DNA from: Amblyomma americanum
Taxonomy: Eukaryota > Arthropoda > Arachnida > Ixodida > Ixodidae
Assembly: GCF_052857255.1 (NCBI RefSeq)
Contig: NC_135497.1
Span: 115,574,380-115,638,379, forward strand
Length of the DNA: 64,000 nucleotides
Reading direction: 5' to 3'
This document shows positions 55,040-64,000 of the stretch, in pieces (positions within the stretch are counted from its first letter, which is position 1; each line of letters opens with the position of its first letter). Position numbers and translations under genes: made by a program. The notes beneath the pieces were generated by a model. That model was not told the DNA's origin and searched no databases. It saw only the letters and a program-made list of their open reading frames with translations.

Positions 55040-56040
55040 TTTTCAGTAATCGATTACTAATATTCAGTCTGCTACACCCTGATTCCGCAATGCCTGCATG
55101 ATTGCTTAGGTTTCCACTCAGTCAAATGCTTTCTCGTAGTCAATGAATGCTATATACAGGGGTTGGTTTTATTCTACGCACTTCTCTATCACCTGATTGA
55201 TGGTGTGAATATGGTCTTTTATCGAGTATCCTTTACGAAAGCCTGTCTGATCGTTTGGTTGATTGCAGTCTAAGGTTGTCCTGATTCTATTAACGATTGC
55301 ATTCGTAAATACCTTGTAAGCAACGGACAGTAAGCTGATCGGTCTGTAACTTTTGAAGTCCTTGACGTCTCCTTTCTTATGAATTAAGATTATGTTTGCG
55401 TTCCTCCAAGCTTCTGATACGGTCGAGGTGATAAGGAATTGCGTAGACAGGGTGGTTAGTTTTTCTTGCACAATCTCCTCTCCGTTCTTCAACAGATCTG
55501 CTGTTATCTGATCGTCAGCAGCTACAATTTTCCCCTTTGCATTGCTCCTAAGGCTTTCTTTACTTCCTCTTTCGTTACTGGCGGGATGACGCATTGCTGT
55601 GCGCTACTGTCTCTATAATTAACGTTCTGATTACATTGGCTACTGTATAGATTTGTGTAGAACTCTTCGGCTAGTTTAACTATCTTATCCGGATTCCTAA
55701 TGACATTGCCCTCCTTGTCTCTTAACGCATACATCTGCTTTTTACCGAAGCCTAGTTTCCTCTTCACCGCTTTCAGGCTACCTCCGTTCATTCGAGCATG
55801 CTGGATAGTCTCCATAATAAACTTCCTTATGTCGGCTACCTTGCGCTTATTTATTAACTTCGACAGCTGTGCCAGTTCTATTCGCTCGGTAGAGTTAGAC
55901 TCCCTTATGTTTTCGCGTTTTTTATTCAGATCTTTCATCACCTGAGATAGCTTGCTGGTATCCTGTCGAACTGTCCTACCGCCTACTTCTACTGCGCGCT
56001 CCGTAATCATAGCTGTCAGATTATCGCTCATTTCATTGAA
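55040..56040 (-). pseudogene. RTE-type LINE fragment A, N-terminal RT part
   Basis: The minus frames cover the linker (MSDNLTAMITERAVEVGGRT, MYALRDKEGNVI, IPPVTKEEVKKALGAM). After a one-base shift near 55550 they cover the RT start: DDQITADLLKNG, IILIHKKGDVKDFKSYRPIS, QTGFRKGYSIKDHIHTIN and, after a stop, YIAFIDYEKAFD. It breaks off near RLLK at about 55045. The pattern is that of RTE-clade LINEs common in arthropods. Its 5' continuation lies beyond a nested LINE, at 58588-58740. Its 3' half is absent here, but matching sequence lies on the plus strand from 60445. Confidence 0.8.
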
Positions 56041-58587
56041 TTTCATTTATTTACCCTCAGGGCTGTTAGGCGTTACAGAGGGGAGTGGGAATAACATATA
56101 AGTACAAAAAACAAAAACAGCAGCTAAAAAATTTGAATATAGTTACAGCACACACTGATTTAAGATTAGTAACAGCACTAGCAAAAAGCAGCATTACATA
56201 AAACAAACCACAAAAGAAAACAGCAGCAAATAAAATAAAACATAGATATAGACAGAGACTTATATAAAATTAGTAACAGCGTTTCGAAAGGCAACAGTAT
56301 CGGTAATTTCAACAATATTGTGGGGAAGGTGATTCCAGCTGACACAAGTTCTGGGTATGAATGAATCGTGAAAACATCTCGTGCGACAAGGAGGGATCCA
56401 AACTTTGTGGCGGTGATCCATGCGTGCTGAAATATATGATGGTCTTTTTAACAACCTCTCTTTAAGATAAGGATTATGATAAATTTTGTGAAAAGTACAT
56501 AATGAAGCTATTGACCTGCGATGGGAAAGAAGCGGTAGGGAAAGGTTAGCTTTCATGGCAGTTACACTACTAGTACGATGATAGTTGGAAAGTATGAAAC
56601 GACAACCGCGGTTTTGAACTGATTCTAAGTCAGAAATGAGAGATTCGACCCCAGGGTTCCACACCGATGAAGCATATTCCAATTTAGAGCGGACCACAGT
56701 TTTGTAAAGTAGTAGTTTTAATGAACTCGGTGCACATGAAAAATTTCTGCGAAGGTATCCAAGCATGCGGTTAGCGTTATTTATAATGTAGTCAACATGA
56801 GGTTTCCAAACAGGTTAGAAGAGACATGAACACCCAGATATTTATAAGACGACACAGTTTCAAGAGTGATGCCATTAATGCAGTAGGTAGAGTGTGTAGC
56901 AGACAGACGAGAAATGGGCAAATGCTTGCATTTAGTAATGTTTAGCTTCATATTCCACAGGTTACACCAATCCAGTACCTTGTTAATATCTGACTGAAGA
57001 ACAGATGCATCATTATCGTCATTAATTTCGCGGTAAATAACACAGTCATCGGCAAAAAGACAAACGGAAGACGATATAGTAGTGGGTAAGTCGTTTATAT
57101 AAATGAGAAAGAGGAGGGGCCCAAGAACGGACCCCTGAGGCACACCAGAGCCAACAGGCGAGGAATCTGAATTGACGTTATTTGCTGTTACGAACTGACT
57201 TCGGTTTGAAAGAAAGCAATACAACCATGCAAGTAATGTGGAATCGATGTTAAGGCTGTTTAGTTTAAGAAAAAGAAGCTCATGTGAAACCTTGTCAAAT
57301 GCTTTAGAAAAATCCATAAATATAGAATCAGCACGGGACCCGCGATCTAGAATGCAATGCAAGTCATTTGCGAAGCATATGAGTTGCGTTTCGCATGAAA
57401 ATGATTTACGGAAGCCGTGTTGGGCATTACTGAAAAAGCAATTGGATTCTAAAAAGGTAGCAAGATGAGAGTAGATGACATGTTCCATGATTTTACATGG
57501 AATGCTGGTGAGCGACACAGGGCGAAAGTTATCAGGGCAATGTTTATCGCCAGACTTGTGCAGCGGAATCACCCTCCCAACCTTCCAGTCATTGGGAATA
57601 CAGCCTGTTTCCAGAGACTGGTCAAACAGTTTGGTAAGGATCATTGAACTGTACATCTTTGTATTACCCAGAAATTTCGAATTAATGTTATCGACGCCAC
57701 AGGAGGAAGAAATCTTAAGGTTCTCAATTATTCTCAGGATGCCAGTTGTGTCAAAAAGAATTGGATCCATGGGAAAAGCATCCAAGACCGGACACTCCTG
57801 ATTGGTAAGGCAAACATTGCCAGAAAAAGCAGCAACAAAAACACTATTAAGAACACTAGCGCATTCATTAGGTGAATATGCAACGCCGTCAGAAGATGTA
57901 AGTAGTATTGACGAACTATCTTTCTGGTTCACAGTGTTCCAAAACTGTCTAGGGTTATTAATCAGCAGAGCAGGCAAAGTACTGTTAAAGAAGGAGTCCT
58001 TAGCATTTTTCAGAGCTAATTTGTACTCAGCGGCCGCAGAAAGGTAACCGTCCCATCGTTGTTGCGAATTCGATGATTTGGCCGAGCGAAACAAACGTTT
58101 TTTCTTATTGGATAGCCTTTTTAAAATGTTATTGAACCACGGTGATTGGCTATTACACCGCAAAAGTCTTAGTGGCACAAATGTATTAGTGAGACGTTCA
58201 ACAGTGTCCCTAAACAATTCCCAATTAGTGTGGACAGAACGCTGCGAAAATTCTGGTAAATAACTGCTTAAGAAAAGAGCTAATTCACGATTAATGGCAT
58301 CATAGTCCGCCCGTTTGTAATCTCTAATAGACTTGAAAATGCTCCGGCGATTAGGAATTTTAATTTTTACATCGAAATAAAGCAAGGAGTGATCACTAAG
58401 ACCAGGTAAGTGCGCGATTGAAGGGATAAGTTCCGGCGCGTTAGTTAACACAAGGTCTAATACACTGGAACATGATGGCGTGACTCGAGTTGGCTTAGTA
58501 ACTAGCTGCGAAAGGTTGAAATCCAAACAGGCTCGCAAAAAGTTATTGCATTCGGTAGAAAAGGGGCGAGGATACGGCGATGTATTA
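56041..58587 (-). mobile_element. 5'-truncated CR1/L2-like LINE nested in the RTE fragment
   Basis: On the minus strand, with an AAATAAATG tail at its 3' end (catttattta at 56044 on the plus strand). It is flanked by GAA at 56038-56040 and 58588-58590. The RTE sequence continues on both sides with only the target repeat between, so the boundaries are well supported. It is truncated inside the endonuclease domain, like the LINE at 5.7-8.1 kb, and belongs to the same broad group. Confidence 0.85.
56260..58538 (-). pseudogene. LINE ORF2 fragment: endonuclease end and RT, one frameshift
   Basis: From the 5' end: LSQLVTKPTRVTP, VLDLVLTNAPEL and GLSDHSLLYFDV (endonuclease end). A long linker follows, then the RT: SCGVDNINSKFLG, FRPVSLTSIPCKIME, FMDFSKAFDKVSH, GVPQGSVLGPLLF and catalytic VCLFADDCVIYRE. 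Near 56808 one base seems missing in a T run (CTGTTTGG); restoring it joins SSNL to a WKPHV frame that runs into LGYLRRNFS. The C-terminus (56260-56766) contains YASSVWNPGVESL and CVSWNHLPHNIVE, typical of CR1/L2. No RNase H follows. The longest intact piece is 585 codons. Confidence 0.85.
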
Positions 58588-58740
58588 GAACATCAAGATC
58601 GTTTTCCTCAGTTGAAACCGAATATCTGTTCTGCAGCGATATCCTGAATTCCTGTACTTTCCCTCTTACCGCTAACTCATTACGAACTTCCTCTTCACTA
58701 CCTTCTTGCGTTTTCTCTTCAAGTGTAAGCTAACTCAAGT
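58588..58740 (-). pseudogene. RTE fragment A, 5' continuation
   Basis: Continues the RTE sequence interrupted by the nested LINE. AACATCAAGATC and AATATCTGTTCTGCAGCGAT match fragment B at 59350-59440, which fixes the original order. Confidence 0.7.
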
Positions 58741-58759
58741 GCAAGCTTCTGGCACACTC

Positions 58760-59500
58760 GAGGCATTGCGTATACAGGATGGTTAAGTTTTTCTAGCACA
58801 ATCTCCCCTCCGTCCTTCAACATATCTGTAGTTACACGATTCTCATCAGCTGCTTTCACCCTTTGCATTCGCTCCTAAGGCTTTCTTTATACTTCCTGTT
58901 TTGTTACTGGCGGGATATCCCATTGCTGTGTACTACTGGCTCTCTCATTAACGGTCTTACTGCATTCGCCGCTGTAGAGATTTGAGTTCAGTTCTTCGGA
59001 TACTTTAACTATCTTATCCATATTGATAATGACATTGCCCTCTTTGCCTTTTAACGCATGCATCTGGTTTTTACCTACGCCTAGTATTCCACCTCCGTTC
59101 TTCATAGCATGCTCGATTCGCTACATAATAAACTTATTTATGTCGGCTACATTGCGCTTATTTTTCAACTTTGATAGCTCTGCCAGTTTTATTCCGTCTG
59201 TAGCGTTAGACGCTTTCATGCTTTGGCATTTCTTAATCAGATCTTTCGTCTCCTGAGAGAGCTTACCGTTATCCTGTCGGAACTGTCCTACCGCCTACTT
59301 CTGCTGCGCACTCCTTGATGGTGGCTGTGAGATTATCGTTCATTGTTTGAACATCAAGGTAGTCTTGCTCTGTTAAAGCTGAATATCGGTTCTGTAGCGA
59401 TATCCTCAATTCCTTTATTTTCCCTCTTACCGGTAACTCGTTAATGAACTTCCGCTTCACTAGCTTCTTCCGTTCCCTCTTCAAAAAAAAAATTGGAAAT
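58760..59500 (-). pseudogene. RTE-type LINE fragment B, diverged duplicate of A
   Basis: Minus frames give QMHALKGKEGNVI, WDIPPVTKQEV and, further 5', VRGKIKELRISLQNRYSALT with VQTMNDNLTATIKECAAEV. They align with fragment A but differ at many positions, so this is a separate copy of the same part of the element. Several stops. A and B lie side by side in the same orientation. Confidence 0.7.
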
Positions 59501-60440
59501 AGAAACATGCCAAGCTCACGGCCCACTGTGGTCGCAGGCCTTTTCAGCTGCACCGATTTCCTGCGGACGAAGAGTAGCGACAGCTTTGCGTTGCAAACAT
59601 TAACAGGAAATTATTTTCGCCTTCTCTGTCGTCTCGCGTTAGCTCGGAAGGCAGGCTTGTTGTACTTTGATAACACAGCAGTGAAATCCGGACTCGATTT
59701 TTGCGGGCTAAACTCGCCAACGCAACACTGCGAAGCCACAATAATTGTACCTGGCGTTTTTGCACCACAGTAGCTGTTTTTATCCTAAAATATTCAATCC
59801 TATGATCGCGGTCTTGCCCAACGGCCGATAAAGCAACGCAATGGGCGTATGAACGGTACCGCTAGCAATGGATCGGCCGCGATCGAACCAGCCGCAGTTA
59901 TGATTGGTGTGAAATAGAAAAGCGAATTCTAAAGAGTAAGTACAATCCTCAGGACGTATGCACCCAGGGTGCATACGTTTCTGATCGAATGTATGCGCGC
60001 GGAAGCGCGCATACATTCGATCAGAAACTGAAGACCCAAGGCAGACCGAATGTCCATCTCTATAGGCGCCTCTGGCCTGTCGCGGTTTTTCTTCGCTCTG
60101 TGTACAGTTGGAATATAACGATATAGAAATTTATTCTAGTCAAATTCCTCACTTCCTCAAGCTAATCACAAGCACAGCCAGCGCACTGTTGCGATTAGAC
60201 GAGCTTTTGAAGCTTCGTTGCTAGCCGAAACTCCGGACATGTCCTCTCAGCGAGCTTGACTCAACCTCAAGCAATATTTTTTTGCGCTAGGAGCACTTCA
60301 GCACCGAAATTAAAGCACACTAGAATGAAAACAGCTGCCGTTTACACACAGGCGAATGCACAACTGCGTGATCCCACGTTCCAACGTGGCGACGATATTG
60401 CCCAGACCATAGACGGCGCTGCGAATGCAAGGTGGCAGCG
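59501..60440. other. No recognisable gene; contains two perfect palindromes
   Basis: No coding domain. The segment includes the palindrome pair at 59954-60027. The open frame at 59444-59773 shows no recognised motif. Confidence 0.4.
59954..60027. repeat. Two adjacent perfect palindromes
   Basis: The first is 59954-59978 (ACGTATGCACCC, one centre base, its complement). The second has 23-bp arms at 59978-60000 and 60005-60027 (TTTCTGATCGAATGTATGCG...) around GGAA. Both appear perfect. Confidence 0.9.
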
Positions 60441-60444
60441 CCCC

Positions 60445-61400
60445 GGTACAATGATGTATAGAGAGTGCACAGCTACCATAGTCCTCCATAAAGTTAGCAA
60501 TAAAATTGGAATAAGGCAGGGTGACAGGCAAGGAGACACGATCTCACCAATGCTATTCACCGCCTATTTACAGGATGTGTTCCGATGCCTGGATTGGGAA
60601 CAGTTGGGGATAAGAGTTAATGGAGAATGCCTAAATAATTTGCGATTCGCTGATGACATTGCCTTGCTAAGTCACTCAGGAGATGAACTACAAAACATGA
60701 TCAATGATTTAGACAGGCAGAGCAGAATGGTGGGACTAGAAAATAACGTGCAGAAAACCAAAGTAACGTTCACCAAGTCTCGCACGGAAACAGCAGTTCA
60801 CTATCGGTAGCGAGCTGCTGGGAGTGGTAAGAGAATACGTCTACTTAGGGCAGCTAGTGAAAGCTGATCCGGATCATGACAGGCAAATAAATGGAAGAAC
60901 AAGAGATGGGAGGAGCACATATGGCAGGTTCTCTCGGATCATGAATGGCAATTTACCAATATCCCTCAAGAGAAAAGTGTACAACAGCTGTACTCACCTA
61001 CGGGGCGGAAACGTGCAGGCTAACGAAAATTGTTCAGCTTAAGTTAAGGACAGCACAGCGAGCCATGGAAAGAAAAATGATAGGTGTAACGTTAAGAGAC
61101 CGGAGGCGGGCAGAGTGGGTGAGGGAACAAACGCGTGTTAATGACATCCTAGTCGAAATCATGAGGAAGAAATGGGCTTGGGTAGTGCATGTAATGCGAA
61201 GACAAGATAAACACTGGTCGTTAAGGGTAACGGAATGGATTCCAAGAGAAGGCAAGCGTAAAGGAGACGACAGAAAGTTAGGTGGGCGAATGAGATCAAG
61301 AAGTTTGCGCGGATACGGGGGTCACAGTTAGCAAAGGACAGGGTTAATTGGACAGACATAGCAGAGGCCTGTGGGCGTAGTCAGGCTGACGATGCTGATG
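60445..61400 (+). pseudogene. RTE-type LINE fragment C, RT core and C-terminus
   Basis: Plus-strand frames start at MMYRECTATIVLHK, then IRQGDRQGDTISPMLFTAYL and LRFADDIALLSHSGDELQNM (catalytic ADD). After a stop and shifts come YVYLGQLVKADPDHDRQI, LTYGAETCRLTKI, AQRAMERKMIGVTLRDRRR and RVTEWIPREGKRKG, the RTE C-terminal order. It ends near a GATGCTGATGAG tail. It begins where fragment A (opposite strand) ends, so the two may be halves of one insertion. There are several frame defects. Confidence 0.8.
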
Positions 61401-62860
61401 AGTATTCAGTAACTTTCTCTCCGAAAAGCAAGTTGTAGACACCGCTATAACTTCGAGAACATGAACTTGCTGGCAAACACTATTTATAGCGCGGGATATT
61501 CCTTTGCGATAGACAATGGTCGGTCTGCAGAAATACCGCGAAAGCAAGTGTAGTGCCGCGCTCCATCAACGCGTGCATTTCTTTCCCTTAGCTTGCGGTC
61601 ACTGCGGGCCTCCGGTGTACGCCCCCCCCCCCCCCTCCCTACCCGCGTGCCCTCCCTCCCCCTACCCTAACAAGCAGTGGCAAAGGCGCGGGAGGCACTG
61701 CCTGCTTGACAGCACCGTTCTGACGGGCGGCCGAAGACACCTGGCTTAGTTAACCGCACCAGGAAGCATGCGAGGCGCGCACAACGAGCACGTGGTGCCG
61801 CTTGGTCTTAGGCAGCATTCCCACGGCGGCAGACCCCGATACTGCGCGTCTGCGGAAATGTGCGAACCACCTCGCATTCCGGGATGGGCCCCTTTTTTGG
61901 CATGCTCAATAGCACCGAAGCTTCGCGGGTCTCCGCCGTCTCACATTCCTGCGGCGAGCCAGTGGGTTAGTGGTCCCGCCAATTAGCTAAAAAAACTTTT
62001 CATCCTTCGAGAGGCGACGCGCGGGTGCGGCAGGGAAGGGGAAAGCATCAAGCAATAAGGACAACTCCATACTAGGGAGAGGGTTGTCAGAATGTTTTCT
62101 GTATGTGTTTTTTTTTTCTTTTTAGCCAAGCCCCGGGCTCGAAGTTGAGTCCAACCTTCAGGGGCTGTAGCTACCTCCATTGGTTATCGAAGCTAAGGTG
62201 GGCCTCGAAATATGGCCACCCTAACTTCTTTGTTTGAAAAACCTTTAAAGTTGCATGTAAAATCATTGAAGGGCAGCCTTGTCTAGTTGAGCTAGAGGCT
62301 CCGTGCAGTGGCACGTAATTCTACAGACCTAGACTCTAACCTCGGGGCGATGAGTATGGTCTTGTCGAGATTCTCTGTGTGAGATCTTTTCTTTTATGTT
62401 ACAGTTTCACTGTCTGTGTGACCCAACTTGTAACTCAGTTTGCCCTTGTACATCCTGTAAATATATTTTTTCTTTGTCTCCATCATCTGGCATCAATCAT
62501 CGTCTGCTGCTTCAACACCGTTGTATTCACGTTTGGAGAGGTCCTGTGCCCCTCCGAAGAAACGCAAAGAACCATTTTGAATTTACTGGCGCCGTTCATG
62601 CTCTCGGCGCGCGTCAAAGCGCTTTAACTTGAACGGCCTTTTGCAGCGAGAGCTACACTGGGCTACCAGTCGAGCATTTCGTGGTACATGGGAGAAGCCA
62701 GTTGTAATTCAATATGGCGGCGTCGCTTAAGTTGTCTCCACCCGGCGCTGGCATCGAGGCACCCTAATGGTGGTAGCAGACCCCACGAAATCTTCAAAGG
62801 TGATGAATAAGAGCTAACGCTCTTAAAATCCCAGAAGCATTAATAAAAAAAACGAGTAGG
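61401..62860. other. No recognisable gene
   Basis: Includes a C run of about 14 at 61622-61635. No domain-bearing frame or RNA gene is visible. Confidence 0.4.
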
Positions 62861-62867
62861 AACTTTG

Positions 62868-62939
62868 TCGAGTTGGGTGATTGAACCAGGGCCTCCGGAA
62901 TGCGAGACGAGCACGCTAACCACTGTCACGCCAGCTCGA
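62868..62939 (-). ncRNA. tRNA-like sequence, likely SINE head
   Basis: A 72-nt minus-strand segment with acceptor-like ends (CGAGCTG against CAACTCG, one mismatch). An A-box-like GTGACAGTGGTTAGCG and a B-box-like TGGTTCAATCACC are present. An anticodon loop CTCGCAT would give CGC. Preceded by an A-rich run on the plus strand. It is probably a SINE promoter or a tRNA pseudogene. Confidence 0.45.
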
Positions 62940-62999
62940 TGGTTTCGGATGAACAAAGGCGCGTCTAGTGAATAGGGTTTTCTCTTAGAAGGGTGCTTT

Positions 63000-63150
63000 T
63001 CCTTCGCTTACGGCGCAGTTTGGCTGTCCACTTAGACATGTAAGACAGGCGTCATTTCCTTTCCTTAAAATGAATTTTATTTTCATTTTCCTTGCCTTAC
63101 GGCGCGGTTCGGGTGTCCACCAAGATATGTTTCCTTTCCTTAAATTGTCC
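63000..63150. repeat. Paired SINE tails
   Basis: Two copies of the tail module in sense: CTTACGGCGCAGTTTGGCTG at 63008 and CTTACGGCGCGGTTCGGGTG at 63095. Each is followed by TCCAC and a TTTCCTTTCCTTAAA stretch. Similar to the doubled tails at 34.6-34.8 kb in the other orientation. Confidence 0.6.
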
Positions 63151-63291
63151 GGGCAAGGCGTCGCACCGAACAGAGGATGGTGTTCCGTGGATTCCATGCC
63201 ATTGCAGCAACACGCTCTTCAGACCTACTCTTAAAGACGAAGCCTGAGCGTCCTCCAATTTTTTTTATGGGCACGGGCGAGGGAGAGGAGG

Positions 63292-63519
63292 TTGCACCAA
63301 ACGCCGACAGCAATGCGGCCAGAAACGCGTGCAAAGCCTTCAGAGGGTGGCCAAGGACCCGAGGTCATCATCATCAGCGACGACGAAAGCACGGACAGCT
63401 TGGATGGCCAGGCTTCCGAGGATGGGGCGCTGGCAGACCAGGGAGCCGCCACAGCAGAGGGAGGAGACGGGGAGCAGTCGCAGGCTGCCCCCTCCGCCGG
63501 CAGCGGCAGCGCTTTGTAA
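63292..63519 (+). CDS. Putative small acidic ORF or terminal exon with SIM-like motif
   Basis: A 75-codon frame from ATG 63292 to TAA 63519. After KPSEGGQGPE comes VIIISDDESTDS, a textbook SUMO-interacting motif (hydrophobic VIII core followed by Ser/Asp/Glu). An acidic, Ala/Gly/Gln-rich tail ends AGSGSAL. There is no globular domain. A CTTCAG lies before it and could be a splice acceptor, so it may be the last exon of a longer gene. No nearby poly(A) signal or other exon is seen. It could also be chance coding in a repeat. Confidence 0.3.
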   Translation: MHQTPTAMRPETRAKPSEGGQGPEVIIISDDESTDSLDGQASEDGALADQGAATAEGGDGEQSQAAPSAGSGSAL

Positions 63520-64000
63520 TCCTTCTCGTTATAGAACGAAGAGTTCAATGTTTAAGGCCTCACTTCTTTCATCTGCCGGCCCATTTATGACTCTTAGTCA
63601 AGGTGCATGGCGGTTCAACAGCGATTGCTGCCACAGCTGTCCATCACCACCTTACCCCCCAGACGGCCAACAATGTCCGACGGACGTCCGATTAAGGTAC
63701 GTACATCCGAAGCCGAATCCGCACATCCGAAGGAAGAACGAAGCAGATCAAAAAGCGGGCATCCGAATCCAGATGTAAGGCTTACGAGGGGCATCCTACT
63801 TAGGACCAATTTTGAAAACGGGCAGAACGGAAAAATCACTTCCCATTCGGCAGTGAACCGGTATATTTCGTGTCTGGTTGTTGTAGGAGGTGCGGATGGC
63901 TAGAGAACTGCCCACTGAGGACTCTTATTGGAAGCTCGAATTAGCTCGTCGACCTCTAGTCTTATTTCTTGTGCTTTGCAACACTGATGCTGCTGAAAAC
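63520..64000. other. No recognisable gene
   Basis: Short, overlapping open frames on both strands, with no recognisable motif or repeat boundary. Confidence 0.4.

Overview
The window looks like gene-poor, repeat-dominated chromosomal DNA of an arthropod, most likely a hard (ixodid) tick. The reasons are many copies of a tRNA-headed SINE resembling the tick family described as Ruka, several LINE lineages, a Ty3/gypsy element primed by a metazoan-type tRNA-Leu, eukaryotic introns in the transposase relics, and no bacterial or viral organisation. The tick assignment rests on family knowledge, not on a search. No host protein-coding gene could be recognised with confidence; nearly every coherent reading frame belongs to a transposon.

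Layout. 1-5.3 kb: undescribed DNA plus one SINE. 5.4-8.3 kb: an unclassified interspersed repeat interrupted by a 5'-truncated CR1/L2-type LINE. A second copy of the repeat at 22.4-23.0 kb keeps the empty target site. 9.4-14.9 kb: a Ty3/gypsy retrotransposon with apparently identical 185-bp LTRs sitting inside an (AT)n microsatellite. 14.9-16.9 kb: a foldback element and an array of about 475-bp units (three direct, one inverted), each carrying a tRNA-like sequence. 16.9-21.9 kb: a CR1/L2-like LINE with 5' tandem monomers, a 2A-like motif in ORF1, and an RNase H LINE fragment lodged between its ORFs. 23.2-28.8 kb: relics of a hAT and a PIF/Harbinger transposase, SINEs and a LINE tail. 30.2-34.3 kb: a 210-220-bp tandem repeat, a tRNA-bearing 29-bp-TIR element, a BESS-like exon relic and a U2 snRNA pseudogene.

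34.9-40.7 kb: a full-length I/R1-type LINE with a 14-bp target-site duplication and one nonsense codon in ORF2. 41.2-46.8 kb: a THAP-domain P-element-like transposase pseudogene split by a non-autonomous LTR retrotransposon; removing the insert and one CCTC restores the frame exactly. 46.9-49.5 kb: a small TIR element, a SINE and a 38-bp-arm hairpin. 49.7-53.4 kb: a decayed gypsy relic with no recognisable integrase. 55.0-61.4 kb: RTE-type LINE fragments on opposite strands whose coding content meets within a few codons, suggesting a 5.4-kb inversion; a CR1/L2-like LINE is nested in the left piece. The last 2.5 kb holds SINE debris and a small acidic ORF with a SUMO-interaction-like motif.

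The genes do not form a cellular pathway. They are independent retrotransposons and DNA transposons, with the non-autonomous elements (SINEs, TIR elements, the LTR element) presumably mobilised in trans. The nesting gives relative ages: the gypsy insertion at 9.5 kb and the LINE at 34.9 kb look youngest, and the 50-53 kb gypsy and the RTE pieces oldest.
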